Below are positions 1 to 7,624 of a stretch of 10,774 nucleotides of DNA, one piece after another. The notes under the pieces were generated by a model, which worked only from the letters and a program-made list of their open reading frames with translations, searched no databases and was not told the DNA's origin. The DNA is from Campylobacterales bacterium (GTDB lineage Bacteria > Campylobacterota > Campylobacteria > Campylobacterales > QNZT01). Every line of letters starts with the position of its first letter. The stretch's first letter is position 1. The stretch covers positions 1-10,774 of the forward strand of contig JALWRO010000333.1 of the NCBI GenBank assembly GCA_027080605.1, in the 5' to 3' direction. The position numbers were made by a program, and so were the translations under genes.

Positions 1-1448
1 TTCATGATCAGCCGATCTGGATCGAACTTTTGCCTATTATCAGAGAAGCGCTGAATCATATCTATATCCACTACGGTACCAAAGACCTCGATGAGATTTT
101 TGAAGATGAACGGCTGGCGTTTGCCAGAGGTGCGGCGCTGGAAGTGATGACTGTCGAAAAGCGCAAAGAGAAGACATTGACCGAAAAGATCGATGATATT
201 TTAATCAACAAATATATCGGTATTCCCATTTTCCTCTTTTTAATGTGGGGACTTTTTCAGCTGACGTTTGAGTTCGGTGCCATTCCTATGGACTATATTG
301 ATCAGTTTTTTACAGCGCTGGCGGACAAAGCGAAAGATATTTTTGGCAATGGTGAGCTGGGGTCGGTCATATCCGACGGTATGATCTCCGGTGTCGGAGC
401 GGTAATAATGTTTTTGCCCAATATTTTGATTCTCTTTCTGGGAATCGCATTGCTGGAGACGACGGGATATATGAGCCGTGTTTCATTCCTGCTCGACGGC
501 TTTTTCCATAAGTTTGGACTTCATGGAAAAAGTTTTATCCCGCTGGTAACCGGTTTTGGATGTTCGGTACCTGCGTATATGGCGGCAAGAACGCTGAAAA
601 ACGAAAAAGACAGACTTTTGACACTGTTTATTATCGGTTTCATGAGCTGCGGTGCGAGACTGCCGATCTATGTCCTTTTCACCGCGGCATTTTTTGCGCA
701 GGATGTAGCGGGGAATATGCTTTTTCTCATCTACCTTACCGGTGCGATGATCGGACTTTTTGCGGCAAAAATACTTAATGTTTTAGTGTTTAAAGGTGAG
801 GATGAACCTTTCGTTATGGAGATGCCAAAATACCGCTGGTCCTCTTTACGTCTTTTATGGCATACTGTCTATTCACAGGCGCTGATGTATCTGCAGAAAG
901 CGGGAACGTTCATACTCGCGGCATCGGTACTGGTCTGGTTTGCGAGCAACTATCCCAAATATCCGGAACTCGAAAAGGCGTATCATACAAAGATCGAACA
1001 GACGACAGACAGTGCCAAAAAAGCGGAACTTGAACATCAGTTACAGGCAAAACTGCTGGAAGAGAGTTATCTGGGAAAAATCGGAAAAGCGACAGAGCCT
1101 TTCTTCGCTCCACTGGGTATGGACTGGCGGCTGAGTGTGGCGCTGGAAGCGGGACTTGCCGCAAAAGAGGTAGTCGTTTCGACCATGGGTGTACTCTACT
1201 CACTGGGGGAGACGGACGAAACTTCAGAAGGGTTGAAAAATCAGATTCGCAAAAATATACCGTTGCCGACGGCGATTGCGTTTATTGTCTTTGTCATGAT
1301 CTATTTGCCATGTTTTGCGGCATCGGCAGTCTTTACACGTGAAGCGGGTGGTGTGAAGTATTTGGTCTATCTCTTTTTCTTTACGACCACAACCGCATGG
1401 GTGTTGAGTTTCATAGCCTATAAATTAGCAGGAGTATTTTTAACATGA
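1..1448 (+). CDS. feoB: Ferrous iron transport protein B, C-terminal membrane part (5'-truncated by window edge)
   Basis: Inner-membrane Fe2+ permease of the Feo system. The frame is open from base 3 (HDQPIWIELL...) to the TGA at 1446-1448, so the real start and the N-terminal GTPase domain lie outside the window; the TTG at 30 is not a start. What is visible is the end of the cytoplasmic linker followed by the membrane core, which begins near LINKYIGIPIFLFLMWG. Two FeoB hallmark cysteine motifs are present: GFGCSVPAY (Cys codon 561-563) with the following ARTL, and MSCGARLPIY (Cys codon 648-650). A late LPCFAASAVFTREAG segment also fits the family. Multiple hydrophobic helices and an intact C terminus suggest a functional protein. 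The stop overlaps the feoA start (ATGA), indicating translational coupling. The gene order feoB then feoA is the reverse of the common feoA-feoB arrangement. Confidence 0.96.
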   Translation, partial: HDQPIWIELLPIIREALNHIYIHYGTKDLDEIFEDERLAFARGAALEVMTVEKRKEKTLTEKIDDILINKYIGIPIFLFLMWGLFQLTFEFGAIPMDYIDQFFTALADKAKDIFGNGELGSVISDGMISGVGAVIMFLPNILILFLGIALLETTGYMSRVSFLLDGFFHKFGLHGKSFIPLVTGFGCSVPAYMAARTLKNEKDRLLTLFIIGFMSCGARLPIYVLFTAAFFAQDVAGNMLFLIYLTGAMIGLFAAKILNVLVFKGEDEPFVMEMPKYRWSSLRLLWHTVYSQALMYLQKAGTFILAASVLVWFASNYPKYPELEKAYHTKIEQTTDSAKKAELEHQLQAKLLEESYLGKIGKATEPFFAPLGMDWRLSVALEAGLAAKEVVVSTMGVLYSLGETDETSEGLKNQIRKNIPLPTAIAFIVFVMIYLPCFAASAVFTREAGGVKYLVYLFFFTTTTAWVLSFIAYKLAGVFLT

Positions 1449-1687
1449 TGAATATTTATCATCTCAAAAAAGGTGACAAAGGAAAAATTGTCAAAATCAA
1501 TGCAGGGAAAACGCTTAAAGCACGTATGAAGTCTTTTGGGATCTATCCCGGTGTGGAGTTTGAAGTCAAAGCGTTTTCCCTGGGAAAAAACAATGTAGAA
1601 CTGCAGGTCGGACGATCGCTGGTTGCCCTCAGAAAAGGGGAGATGGATAAGATAGAAGTGGAGAGATTAGACCATGAAGAAGCTTAG
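1445..1687 (+). CDS. feoA: FeoA, SH3-like cytoplasmic partner of FeoB
   Basis: Small (80-residue) cytoplasmic protein that in characterised systems binds FeoB and supports Fe2+ uptake. The family pattern is clear: an opening LKKGDKGKIVKI strand, then LKARMKSFGIYPG (the conserved 'L..R....G..PG' turn), and a closing VGRSLVALRKGEMDKIEV, together giving a small beta barrel. Length is normal for FeoA. The start overlaps the feoB stop by 4 bases (ATGA); a second ATG follows immediately at 1448. A ribosome binding site AGGAG lies at 1430-1434. The last 14 bases overlap the start of the porin gene, so feoB, feoA and the porin look like one coupled unit. Confidence 0.93.
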   Translation: MMNIYHLKKGDKGKIVKINAGKTLKARMKSFGIYPGVEFEVKAFSLGKNNVELQVGRSLVALRKGEMDKIEVERLDHEEA

Positions 1688-2801
1688 TATAGGTATGGCT
1701 GTTGCAGTGGCTACTGCATTGTACGGCAATGTATTGGATGAAGGGAAAACGGAGGGCTATATACGCATTGGTCTGGAAAACCAGGATCAGGCGGGAAGTG
1801 CCAGCGATATTGCACTTGGTGGTTTACTGAAATATTTCGCTTCTGTCACATCGGGTCTCTCCGCCGGAATCGGATTTTACACGGTGCAGGGGCAGGGTAA
1901 AAGGGACAATCTCGGCATCCCTTTTTATGATAACGATAATCAAAACTATTCACTTTTGGGTGAATTGTATCTGGAAGGAACTTTTGCAAATGCAACCATT
2001 GTGCTGGGAAGACAGGTGCTCGATACACCGTTTGCGGACAGTGATGATGTCGGCATGGTACCCAATCTCTTCGAAGCTTATACCTTGACAAATCGTGATT
2101 TGCAGGATACCACGCTGATCTTTTCACATATTACGAAAATGGCAGGTGTAGATGCTCCCAATGCCTCGAAATTTACGAAAGTCAACGGCAGTAACGGGGT
2201 ACAAGTTGCCGGAGCACTGTACGAAGGTTTGACAAATATAACACTCTCCGGATGGTATTATCATGCAAACGATCTGGCAGATATGGTCTATCTGGAGGGT
2301 GATTATGAAGGCAAGTACAGTGCCGGAAGTTATCAGCTGGGTCTACAATATGCACTTCAGGATTATAACAACGGAGACAAAGCGAATATTTACGGAGTAG
2401 TGGCAGAGATCTCTCATGAAGCAAGCGGATTGAGTCTTAGGGGTGCATACAATAAGATCAACTCAAAAGGTACCGCCGCGGCAAATAATTTTCTGGGAGG
2501 AGGACCTTTCTTCACCAGTGACGAACACCTGACACTCGCCGAAGCCGGTGTGGATGGTAAAGCGTACATGGCAGGACTGACATACGATGCCGGAAATATC
2601 GGCATGGAGGGAATGACCCTCTCCGTACAAAGCCTGCACCTCAAAGGTCTCGGTGCCAAGGCCGATGAGGTAGATCTTGTCATGAACTATACTCCGAAGG
2701 AGAGATTCTCCCTCGATGTTATTTACAGCGATGCGAAAAACAGAATCGATAGCGCGGAGAGTTTTAAAAATCTGAGGGTATTTGCGAATTATCGGTTTTG
2801 A
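1674..2801 (+). CDS. OprD-like outer membrane porin encoded in the feo operon
   Basis: Predicted 375-residue outer membrane beta-barrel porin of the Opr/OprD type common in Campylobacterota. Residues 1 to about 18 (MKKLSIGMAVAVATALYG) form a signal peptide with a Lys-Lys start and a hydrophobic core. The mature part has alternating short amphipathic strands rich in Tyr, Gly and Asn (for example SLLGELYLEG, NITLSGWYYHAND, GSYQLGLQYALQDY) and ends in NLRVFANYRF, the C-terminal Phe expected for recognition by the BAM complex. The start overlaps feoA by 14 bases and has GGAGAG at 1660-1665 inside feoA, 8 bases before the ATG, so it is translated with feo. Inference: it may be the outer-membrane entry route for Fe2+ or an iron chelate; the sequence alone does not show the substrate. 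No terminator is visible after the stop. Confidence 0.83.
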   Translation: MKKLSIGMAVAVATALYGNVLDEGKTEGYIRIGLENQDQAGSASDIALGGLLKYFASVTSGLSAGIGFYTVQGQGKRDNLGIPFYDNDNQNYSLLGELYLEGTFANATIVLGRQVLDTPFADSDDVGMVPNLFEAYTLTNRDLQDTTLIFSHITKMAGVDAPNASKFTKVNGSNGVQVAGALYEGLTNITLSGWYYHANDLADMVYLEGDYEGKYSAGSYQLGLQYALQDYNNGDKANIYGVVAEISHEASGLSLRGAYNKINSKGTAAANNFLGGGPFFTSDEHLTLAEAGVDGKAYMAGLTYDAGNIGMEGMTLSVQSLHLKGLGAKADEVDLVMNYTPKERFSLDVIYSDAKNRIDSAESFKNLRVFANYRF

Positions 2802-2812
2802 GGATAAATTTA

Positions 2813-2821
2813 TGCTAAAAT
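2813..2821 (+). promoter_or_regulatory. Extended -10 promoter for the toxin-antitoxin pair
   Basis: TGC followed directly by TAAAAT (2816-2821) fits an extended -10 element (TGnTAnnnT). It lies 25 bases before the antitoxin ATG, which would place the transcript start near 2828. I see no convincing -35, which is not unusual for Campylobacterota promoters. It would let the pair be expressed independently of the feo operon upstream. Confidence 0.45.
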
Positions 2822-2846
2822 ATACTATCACGTATTGGAGTTCAGT

Positions 2847-3095
2847 ATGATAAGAGAGATAATAAAGCCGGAAGATGACGAATTGATTATAAAAATACCT
2901 CAGGATTATATAGGTCAAGAAATTGAGTATATCATTTTCCCTGTTAACGAAAAAGAGTCAAAGAAAGCTGATAGTCAAAAAGCTAAAAAGTCGTTACGAG
3001 GTGTATTTAGCCAATATGCAGAAAATGCGAAAATACCTCTGGAAAAGAGTGCATGGCAAAATCATGTAATGGAAAAATTTCAATCGAATGATTAG
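2847..3095 (+). CDS. Putative antitoxin of a PIN-type toxin-antitoxin pair
   Basis: Small 82-residue protein (MIREIIKPEDDELIIK...), AT-rich and charged. The N-terminal 35 residues look like beta strands (ELIIKIPQDYIGQEIEYIIFPV), resembling short AbrB/MazE-like or related DNA-binding antitoxin ends. A Lys-rich linker follows, then a C-terminal helix SLRGVFSQYAENAKIPLEKS with AWQNHVMEKF. That 'L.G.f..Ya......E..AW....EK' pattern is, as I recall, typical of antitoxin tails that wrap the toxin. I chose the ATG at 2847 because GGAG at 2837-2840 sits 6 bases upstream; an in-frame TTG at 2835 would swallow that site. The gene overlaps the PIN gene by 8 bases, the standard antitoxin-first arrangement. 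The antitoxin role is inferred mainly from this pairing; the exact family is not identified. Confidence 0.72.
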   Translation: MIREIIKPEDDELIIKIPQDYIGQEIEYIIFPVNEKESKKADSQKAKKSLRGVFSQYAENAKIPLEKSAWQNHVMEKFQSND

Positions 3096-3462
3096 AATAG
3101 ATACAAATTATATCGTTAGATATTTTATGAATGACAATACGGAAATGGCAGATATAGCAGAAGAGATTTTAACAACCAAAAATATATTTATTTCCAATGA
3201 GATACTGGCAGAAGTAGTTTATGTATTGTCCGGTGTCTATAAAATCTCAAAAGCAGATATTTCAGATCAACTTTTAGCATTGATAGAATTTGAAAATATA
3301 TCGGTATCTGATAAAGAAATAATAAAACAAACGTTTGAAATATTCAAAATGCAAAATTTAGATTTTGTAGATTGTTTATTGTGTGCTTACTCTAATCGGG
3401 ATGAAATAGCAACATTTGATAAAAAACTGAAAAAGTGTATTTCCCAATTTCAATGTTCATGA
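3088..3462 (+). CDS. PIN-domain ribonuclease toxin (VapC-like)
   Basis: 124-residue PIN-domain protein, the usual size for a VapC-type toxin. The four acidic metal-binding positions expected for an active nuclease are present: Asp5 in MIRIDTNYIVRY, Glu42 in NEILAEVVYVL, Asp95 in LDFVDCLLCAYS, and Asp111 in IATFDKKLKK. VapC toxins cut tRNA, rRNA or mRNA to stop growth when the antitoxin is lost; the target here cannot be read from sequence. Its start overlaps the antitoxin stop by 8 bases, so the two are translated together. The coding sequence is very AT-rich (13 G/C in bases 3301-3360, against 35 G/C in 6841-6900 within sufB), suggesting acquisition by transfer. It ends only 18 bases from the convergent sufT stop, with no clear terminator between them. 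Confidence 0.85.
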   Translation: MIRIDTNYIVRYFMNDNTEMADIAEEILTTKNIFISNEILAEVVYVLSGVYKISKADISDQLLALIEFENISVSDKEIIKQTFEIFKMQNLDFVDCLLCAYSNRDEIATFDKKLKKCISQFQCS

Positions 3463-3480
3463 ATAAAAGCAACCAGAGAT

Positions 3481-3813
3481 TTACAACATCCCCAGCTGCA
3501 ATTTCGCTTCGTCGCTCATTTTCGAGCGATCCCACGGCGGGTCGAAGACGAGGTTGACGTTGACTTCTTCGACTTCGTCGAACTGTTCTATGACATCTTT
3601 GACCTGGTTGACCAGAAAGTCGGAGACGGGGCAGAAGGCAGAGGTGAGGGTCATGTCGACATCGACTTTGATTTTGCCGTACTCTTCGCCCTGAATGTCT
3701 ATTTTGTAGATGAGTCCCAGATCGTAGATGTTTGCCGGGATTTCCGGGTCATAGATGGTTTTGAGTCGCTCGATGATACGTTTTTTGAGATCTTCTTTAT
3801 CGACTTTAACCAT
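3481..3813 (-). CDS. sufT: SufT-like MIP18/DUF59 family Fe-S assembly factor
   Basis: 110-residue DUF59 (MIP18-like) protein, a family involved in Fe-S cluster maturation and delivery. Visible motifs: DPEIPANIYDLGLIY (residues 22-36), MTLTSAFCPVSDFL (54-67) with the conserved Cys61, and the ending FDPPWDRSKMSDEAKLQLG (90-108), which is characteristic of SUF-linked members. I chose the ATG at 3813 because GGAG lies 8 bases upstream (the reverse complement of 3822-3825), whereas the longer reading to 3852 adds 13 residues that run deep into sufE and lack family similarity. The start overlaps the sufE stop by 8 bases. It is the last gene of the suf operon, which supports a role as an accessory or carrier factor for clusters built by SufBCD. 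Confidence 0.88.
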   Translation of the reverse strand: MVKVDKEDLKKRIIERLKTIYDPEIPANIYDLGLIYKIDIQGEEYGKIKVDVDMTLTSAFCPVSDFLVNQVKDVIEQFDEVEEVNVNLVFDPPWDRSKMSDEAKLQLGML

Positions 3814-4234
3814 TGTTCTGCTCCTTGCACTTTTGGGCAAATCCATAAACATACCCCAGAAACGCTTCCAGTCCCTGCTGACGTACCGGGCTTAAGAGGC
3901 TGTCGAGTCCGAGTGTGTAGAGCTGTTTGGGATCGAAACTGAGGATTTCTTCGGCGGTACGGTCGTTGAAGAGGCTCAGTAGCAGGGCGATCATCCCTTT
4001 GGCGAGTGCCGATTCTCCTTCCGCTTTGATGTGTACTTTACCGTTGTCGCACTCCATGACCAGCCAGGCTCTGGAAGAGCAGCCTTTGACGAGGGTGTCG
4101 TCATTTTTTTTAGAAGGATCCAGCGGTACGTTTTTTTTGCCCAAGTCGATGATATATTCGACTTTTTCGTTATCGTCCGCCAGCCAGGCGAAATCTTCTT
4201 TGTATGCTTCCAGTTTTTTTTCTATCGGGTTCAT
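3806..4234 (-). CDS. sufE: SufE, sulfur acceptor for cysteine desulfurase
   Basis: 142-residue SufE. The protein accepts persulfide sulfur from a cysteine desulfurase and passes it to SufBCD. The catalytic cysteine is present: Cys52 in LVKGCSSRAWL, matching the VxGCxSxxW motif (E. coli SufE Cys51). The rest also fits: the N-terminal YKEDFAWLADDNEKVEYIIDLG, and the C-terminal LGLDSLLSPVRQQGLEAFL helix with 'L.SPsR..Gl'. It begins inside the sufD stop (4-base ATGA overlap) and its own end overlaps sufT. The usual partner SufS is not next to it, so it must work with a desulfurase encoded elsewhere. Confidence 0.95.
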   Translation of the reverse strand: MNPIEKKLEAYKEDFAWLADDNEKVEYIIDLGKKNVPLDPSKKNDDTLVKGCSSRAWLVMECDNGKVHIKAEGESALAKGMIALLLSLFNDRTAEEILSFDPKQLYTLGLDSLLSPVRQQGLEAFLGYVYGFAQKCKEQNNG

Positions 4235-5415
4235 GATGTTGCTCCGCTGTAATGTTTTTCAAATTTTGCCGTGAGTCTTTCGACGATGCTTTTGTTTTCG
4301 ACGGTGTCGATTACATCTTTCGCAAATGCGAAAATCAGCATTTTTCGCGCTGCTTCTTCGGATATGCCCCGTGACCGGAGATAAAAGATTTGATCCGGAT
4401 CGAGTTGTCCGGTAGTGGAGCCGTGGGAAGCTTCCAGCTCGTCGATGTAAATCTCCAGCTGCGGTTTGGAGATCATATATGCGCCGTTGTCCAGCAGGAT
4501 GGAGCGGGCGTTTTGATGGGTGACGGCATATTTGCCTGCGTGTTCTACCCGGATGAGACCGTCGAATATCCCTCTGGCTTTGTTGCGCAGGATGTGTCTT
4601 GCGTTTTGGGTGGTATGGGTGTGTTGCGCTTTATGGTTGATTTGGATGATGTTGCCTCTTTGTGCTTCATGATCGGCATAGAGCAGATGCGAAGCTTCGA
4701 ATTGCACTTTTTCATGCAGGTCGATTTTATAGATCTGGAGTGCGCGGCTGTTGCCGAAATCGAACGTTTTGAGTGCGGTTTTGGCGCCTTTGTTTACCGT
4801 GCAGCTGTGTGATGCCAGCATGGTGTAGTCGTTTTGTTCGATCTCCTGATCTTTGATCCATGTCAGTGTAGCATTTTCGGCGATACGGATATCCATGCCG
4901 TAGAAGATCAGACTTTCCGGTGCAGTCGATTTTTCAAAAATCTCATCGAGAAAGAGGGTGCTTCCTTCATGAACTTCAATGGCGATCCGGTATGCCATCA
5001 ACGCTTCTTCTTTGGTGAAACGGTGTTTGAGTATCAGGTGGGTATCTTCGCTGATGCTGATTTTGATCACTTTGGGAGTGAGCAGGTGGCTGATGTAGTA
5101 ACCCGCGTCGTAATGTGCAGGATCGATCTCTTCCGCTGCTTCGACGGTGATGTGCACGTTTTCGGGGGCTTTGACAACTTCCCCGTCAACGATTTCCACG
5201 GCATCTCCCGGTGCTATCTGCTGCACGCTCTGTTTGATATGGCGGTAACTTTTGGAGAGCAGCGGTACGATGCTGAAGTAGCGGTAGTGTTCCGTTTTGG
5301 CTCCGGGCATACCGAGTTCCTGCAGCTTTTGTACGGCGGCATCTTTGATCTTCGCATTTTCACACAGGAGCGCGAGATCGCTGCTTTGCATTTTTGCCGG
5401 TGTTATTCTGTTCAT
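4231..5415 (-). CDS. sufD: SufD, scaffold subunit of the SufBCD complex
   Basis: 394-residue SufD, which pairs with SufB and SufC to form the scaffold on which Fe-S clusters are assembled. The C-terminal half carries the SufB/SufD core beta-helix, ending in KPQLEIYIDELEASHGSTTG followed by QLDPDQIFYLRSRGIS. His331 in ASHGS aligns with E. coli SufD His360, a residue implicated in cluster assembly. The cysteine that precedes it by two positions in E. coli SufD (Cys358) is Ala329 here. A stretch rich in His and Gln near 251-275 (QRGNIIQINHKAQHTHTTQ) fits the middle of the SufD fold. The start overlaps the sufC stop by 4 bases (ATGA), and the end overlaps sufE in the same way. Confidence 0.94.
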   Translation of the reverse strand: MNRITPAKMQSSDLALLCENAKIKDAAVQKLQELGMPGAKTEHYRYFSIVPLLSKSYRHIKQSVQQIAPGDAVEIVDGEVVKAPENVHITVEAAEEIDPAHYDAGYYISHLLTPKVIKISISEDTHLILKHRFTKEEALMAYRIAIEVHEGSTLFLDEIFEKSTAPESLIFYGMDIRIAENATLTWIKDQEIEQNDYTMLASHSCTVNKGAKTALKTFDFGNSRALQIYKIDLHEKVQFEASHLLYADHEAQRGNIIQINHKAQHTHTTQNARHILRNKARGIFDGLIRVEHAGKYAVTHQNARSILLDNGAYMISKPQLEIYIDELEASHGSTTGQLDPDQIFYLRSRGISEEAARKMLIFAFAKDVIDTVENKSIVERLTAKFEKHYSGATS

Positions 5416-6164
5416 GACAAATCTTTCTCCAGCGCTTTGTACCCCTCGTCTTCGAGCAGTTCTACCAGTTCACTGCCGCCCGTTTTGACGATCTGTCCAT
5501 CCTGGAGTACATGGATGTAGTCGGGGTTGATATAGTCCAGAAGACGGCTGTAGTGGGTGATGACCAGAAATGTACGTTCTCCGTCGTTCATTTTGTTGAT
5601 CTGTTCGGAGACCGCTTTGAGTGCGTCAATATCCAGTCCCGAATCGATCTCGTCGAGGATAATCAGTTCCGGATCGAGTACGCGCATCTGGAGAATTTCA
5701 TTGCGTTTTTTTTCGCCGCCGGAAAAGCCGACATTGAGCGCACGGTGGATCATGTCGGGACTCATGCCCAGCTCTTCGATATATCCGCGGATCAGTTTCA
5801 GAAACTCTGCGGCGTTGAGTGGCTCTTTGCCCTCAAATTCACGTTTGGCGTTGAGCGCTGTTCGCAAAAAGTAGGCGTTGTTGACACCGGGTACTTCCAC
5901 AGGGTTTTGAAAGCTGAGGAAAATGCCTCTGAGCGCTCTCTCTTCGGGTTCGAGACCGAGGATCGATTCACCTTTGTAGACAATATCACCCCCAGTAACG
6001 GTCACATCGTAGTGTCCGACGATAGCTTTGGAGAGTGTCGATTTTCCTGCGCCGTTGGGACCCATGATGGCATGTACTTTTCCCTTTTCCAGTTGCAGGT
6101 TCAACCCTTTTAAAATCTCTTTGTTTCCGATCTTCGCTTTGAGATCTTTGATATGCATAATCAT
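5412..6164 (-). CDS. sufC: SufC, ABC-type ATPase of the SufBCD complex
   Basis: 250-residue cytoplasmic ATPase that drives conformational change in SufBD during Fe-S assembly. All ABC motifs are intact: Walker A GPNGAGKST (35-43), Q-loop Gln86 in FLSFQNP, signature FSGGEKKR (147-154), Walker B LIILDE (167-172) with catalytic Glu172, D-loop SGLD, and His204 in VITHY. FSGGEKKRNEILQM and DEIDSGLDIDAL are typical of SufC rather than of transport ATPases. Start choice: the first ATG (6164) overlaps the sufB stop as ATGA; a second ATG two codons later (6158) has AGGA just upstream and could be used instead. No membrane partner is encoded nearby, in keeping with SufC. Confidence 0.97.
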   Translation of the reverse strand: MIMHIKDLKAKIGNKEILKGLNLQLEKGKVHAIMGPNGAGKSTLSKAIVGHYDVTVTGGDIVYKGESILGLEPEERALRGIFLSFQNPVEVPGVNNAYFLRTALNAKREFEGKEPLNAAEFLKLIRGYIEELGMSPDMIHRALNVGFSGGEKKRNEILQMRVLDPELIILDEIDSGLDIDALKAVSEQINKMNDGERTFLVITHYSRLLDYINPDYIHVLQDGQIVKTGGSELVELLEDEGYKALEKDLS

Positions 6165-7606
6165 CCTACGCTTCCTTCCAGTGTTAAGTTTAGTAAATCT
6201 TTCGCTTCTGCCGCAAATTCCATCGGCAATTGGTTAAATACCTCTTTGCAAAATCCGTGTACGATCATGGAAACGGCATTTTCTTCGCTGATACCGCGTG
6301 CACGCAGGTAAAAGAGTTGTTCGTCGCTTATTTTCGATGTGGTCGCTTCATGTTCGACGATCGCGCTGCCGTTTTTGGATTCCAGATAGGGAAAGGTATG
6401 GGCACCGCAGCGTTCGCCGATGAGGAGGGAGTCACATTCGCTGAAGTTTCTGGCATTGTCAGCGTTTTGCCCCATCTTGACCAGCCCGCGGTAGATGTTT
6501 TGCCCTTTCATGGCGGAGATACCTTTGGAGATGATGGTCGATTTGGTGTTTTTTCCCAGATGGATCATCTTTGTGCCGGTATCTGCCTGCTGCGCTTTGG
6601 TGGTGATGGCGACGGAGTAAAACTCTCCGACGGCATGGTCGCCTTTGAGTATACAGCTGGGATATTTCCAGGTGATGGAAGAGCCGGTTTCGACTTGTGT
6701 CCAGGAGATTTTGGAATAGTCTCCTTCGCAGAGTCCACGTTTGGTGACAAAGTTGTAAATACCGCCTTTGCCGTTTTCATCTCCCGGATACCAGTTTTGG
6801 ATAGTCGAGTATTTGATTTCGGCATTTTTGTGGGCGATCAATTCTACCACTGCGGCGTGCAGCTGATTTTCGTCACGGCTCGGTGCGGAACAGCCTTCGT
6901 TGTAGGAGACGTAGCTGCCTTCATCGGCGATGATCAGTGTACGTTCAAACTGTCCTGTATTGAGGGCGTTGATTCGAAAATAGGTGGAGAGTTCCATCGG
7001 ACAGCGCACCCCTTTGGGAATATAGACAAAAGTTCCGTCGGTAAAGACGGCGGCGTTGAGTGCCGCAAAATAGTTGTCGTTGACCGGTACGACCGAGAAG
7101 AGGTACTTTTTGACCATTTCCGGATACTCTTTGATCGCTTCGGAGATCGAGCAGAAGATGATACCTTGCTTTTTCAAGTCGTCCGCAAATGTGGTTTTGA
7201 CGGAGACCGAATCAAAAACGGCATCGACCGCAACTCCGGCAAGTGCTTTTTGCTCTTCCAGCGGTATGCCCAGTTTTTCATAAGCTTTGAGGATTTCCGG
7301 ATCGACTTCATCGAGACTTCCCAGCGGTTTTTTCGGTGCGGAGAAGTAGGAGATAGACTGGTAGTCTACCGGATCGTACTCCAGTTTTGCCCAGTGCGGC
7401 TCTTCCATCTTTTGCCATACTCTGAAGGCATCCAGACGGATTTTAGTCATCCACTCCGGTTCGCCTTTTTTGGCAGAGATAAACCGGATGATCTCATCGT
7501 TCAATCCCGGAGGTGCCGTGTCCATTTCGACATCGACGGTAAATCCGAGTTCATACTCTCTGGATACCAGGTTGTCAATCTTTTGTTGTTCGTTTTGTTC
7601 TTCCAT
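6161..7606 (-). CDS. sufB: SufB, main scaffold protein of SUF Fe-S assembly
   Basis: 481-residue SufB, the subunit on which sulfur is received and the cluster is built. Key residues are present: Cys391 in NFSECDSLLIGERCGAHTFPY-type context (E. coli Cys405, the proposed sulfur acceptor) and Glu420 in IVEHEATTSKI (E. coli Glu434). Other family signatures are FVYIPKGVRCPMELSTYFRIN (residues 193-213), SYNEGCSAP (234-242), WYPGDENGKGGIYNFVTKRG (272-291) and the ending DEQLFYLRARGIS. Length is normal (E. coli 495). The ATG at 7606 has AAGGAG 11 bases upstream (reverse complement of 7618-7623). It is the first gene of sufBCDE-sufT and has its own promoter and a palindrome directly upstream. The long open frame on the opposite strand here is a composition effect, not a gene. 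Confidence 0.97.
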   Translation of the reverse strand: MEEQNEQQKIDNLVSREYELGFTVDVEMDTAPPGLNDEIIRFISAKKGEPEWMTKIRLDAFRVWQKMEEPHWAKLEYDPVDYQSISYFSAPKKPLGSLDEVDPEILKAYEKLGIPLEEQKALAGVAVDAVFDSVSVKTTFADDLKKQGIIFCSISEAIKEYPEMVKKYLFSVVPVNDNYFAALNAAVFTDGTFVYIPKGVRCPMELSTYFRINALNTGQFERTLIIADEGSYVSYNEGCSAPSRDENQLHAAVVELIAHKNAEIKYSTIQNWYPGDENGKGGIYNFVTKRGLCEGDYSKISWTQVETGSSITWKYPSCILKGDHAVGEFYSVAITTKAQQADTGTKMIHLGKNTKSTIISKGISAMKGQNIYRGLVKMGQNADNARNFSECDSLLIGERCGAHTFPYLESKNGSAIVEHEATTSKISDEQLFYLRARGISEENAVSMIVHGFCKEVFNQLPMEFAAEAKDLLNLTLEGSVG

Positions 7607-7624
7607 AATATGTAGTACTCCTTG

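Noticed and set aside
30..32. TTG as the start of feoB
   Set aside because: The frame stays open to the window edge with FeoB-like sequence before it, so the gene is simply cut off.
2835..2846. TTG start for the antitoxin
   Set aside because: The TTG overlaps the GGAG ribosome binding site that serves the ATG at 2847.
3463..3480. Bidirectional terminator between the convergent PIN and sufT genes
   Set aside because: The 18-base gap has no hairpin with a T-run on either strand.
3814..3852. Longer N terminus for the SufT-like protein
   Set aside because: The extra 13 residues overlap sufE coding sequence, and the ATG at 3813 has a good GGAG site.
6230..7615. Long open frame (461 codons) on the plus strand opposite sufB
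   Set aside because: It mirrors a clearly real SufB in codon register; the translation is low in recognisable motifs and Phe/Asp/Val-heavy, typical of an antisense shadow. Similar frames opposite sufC and sufD were rejected for the same reason.
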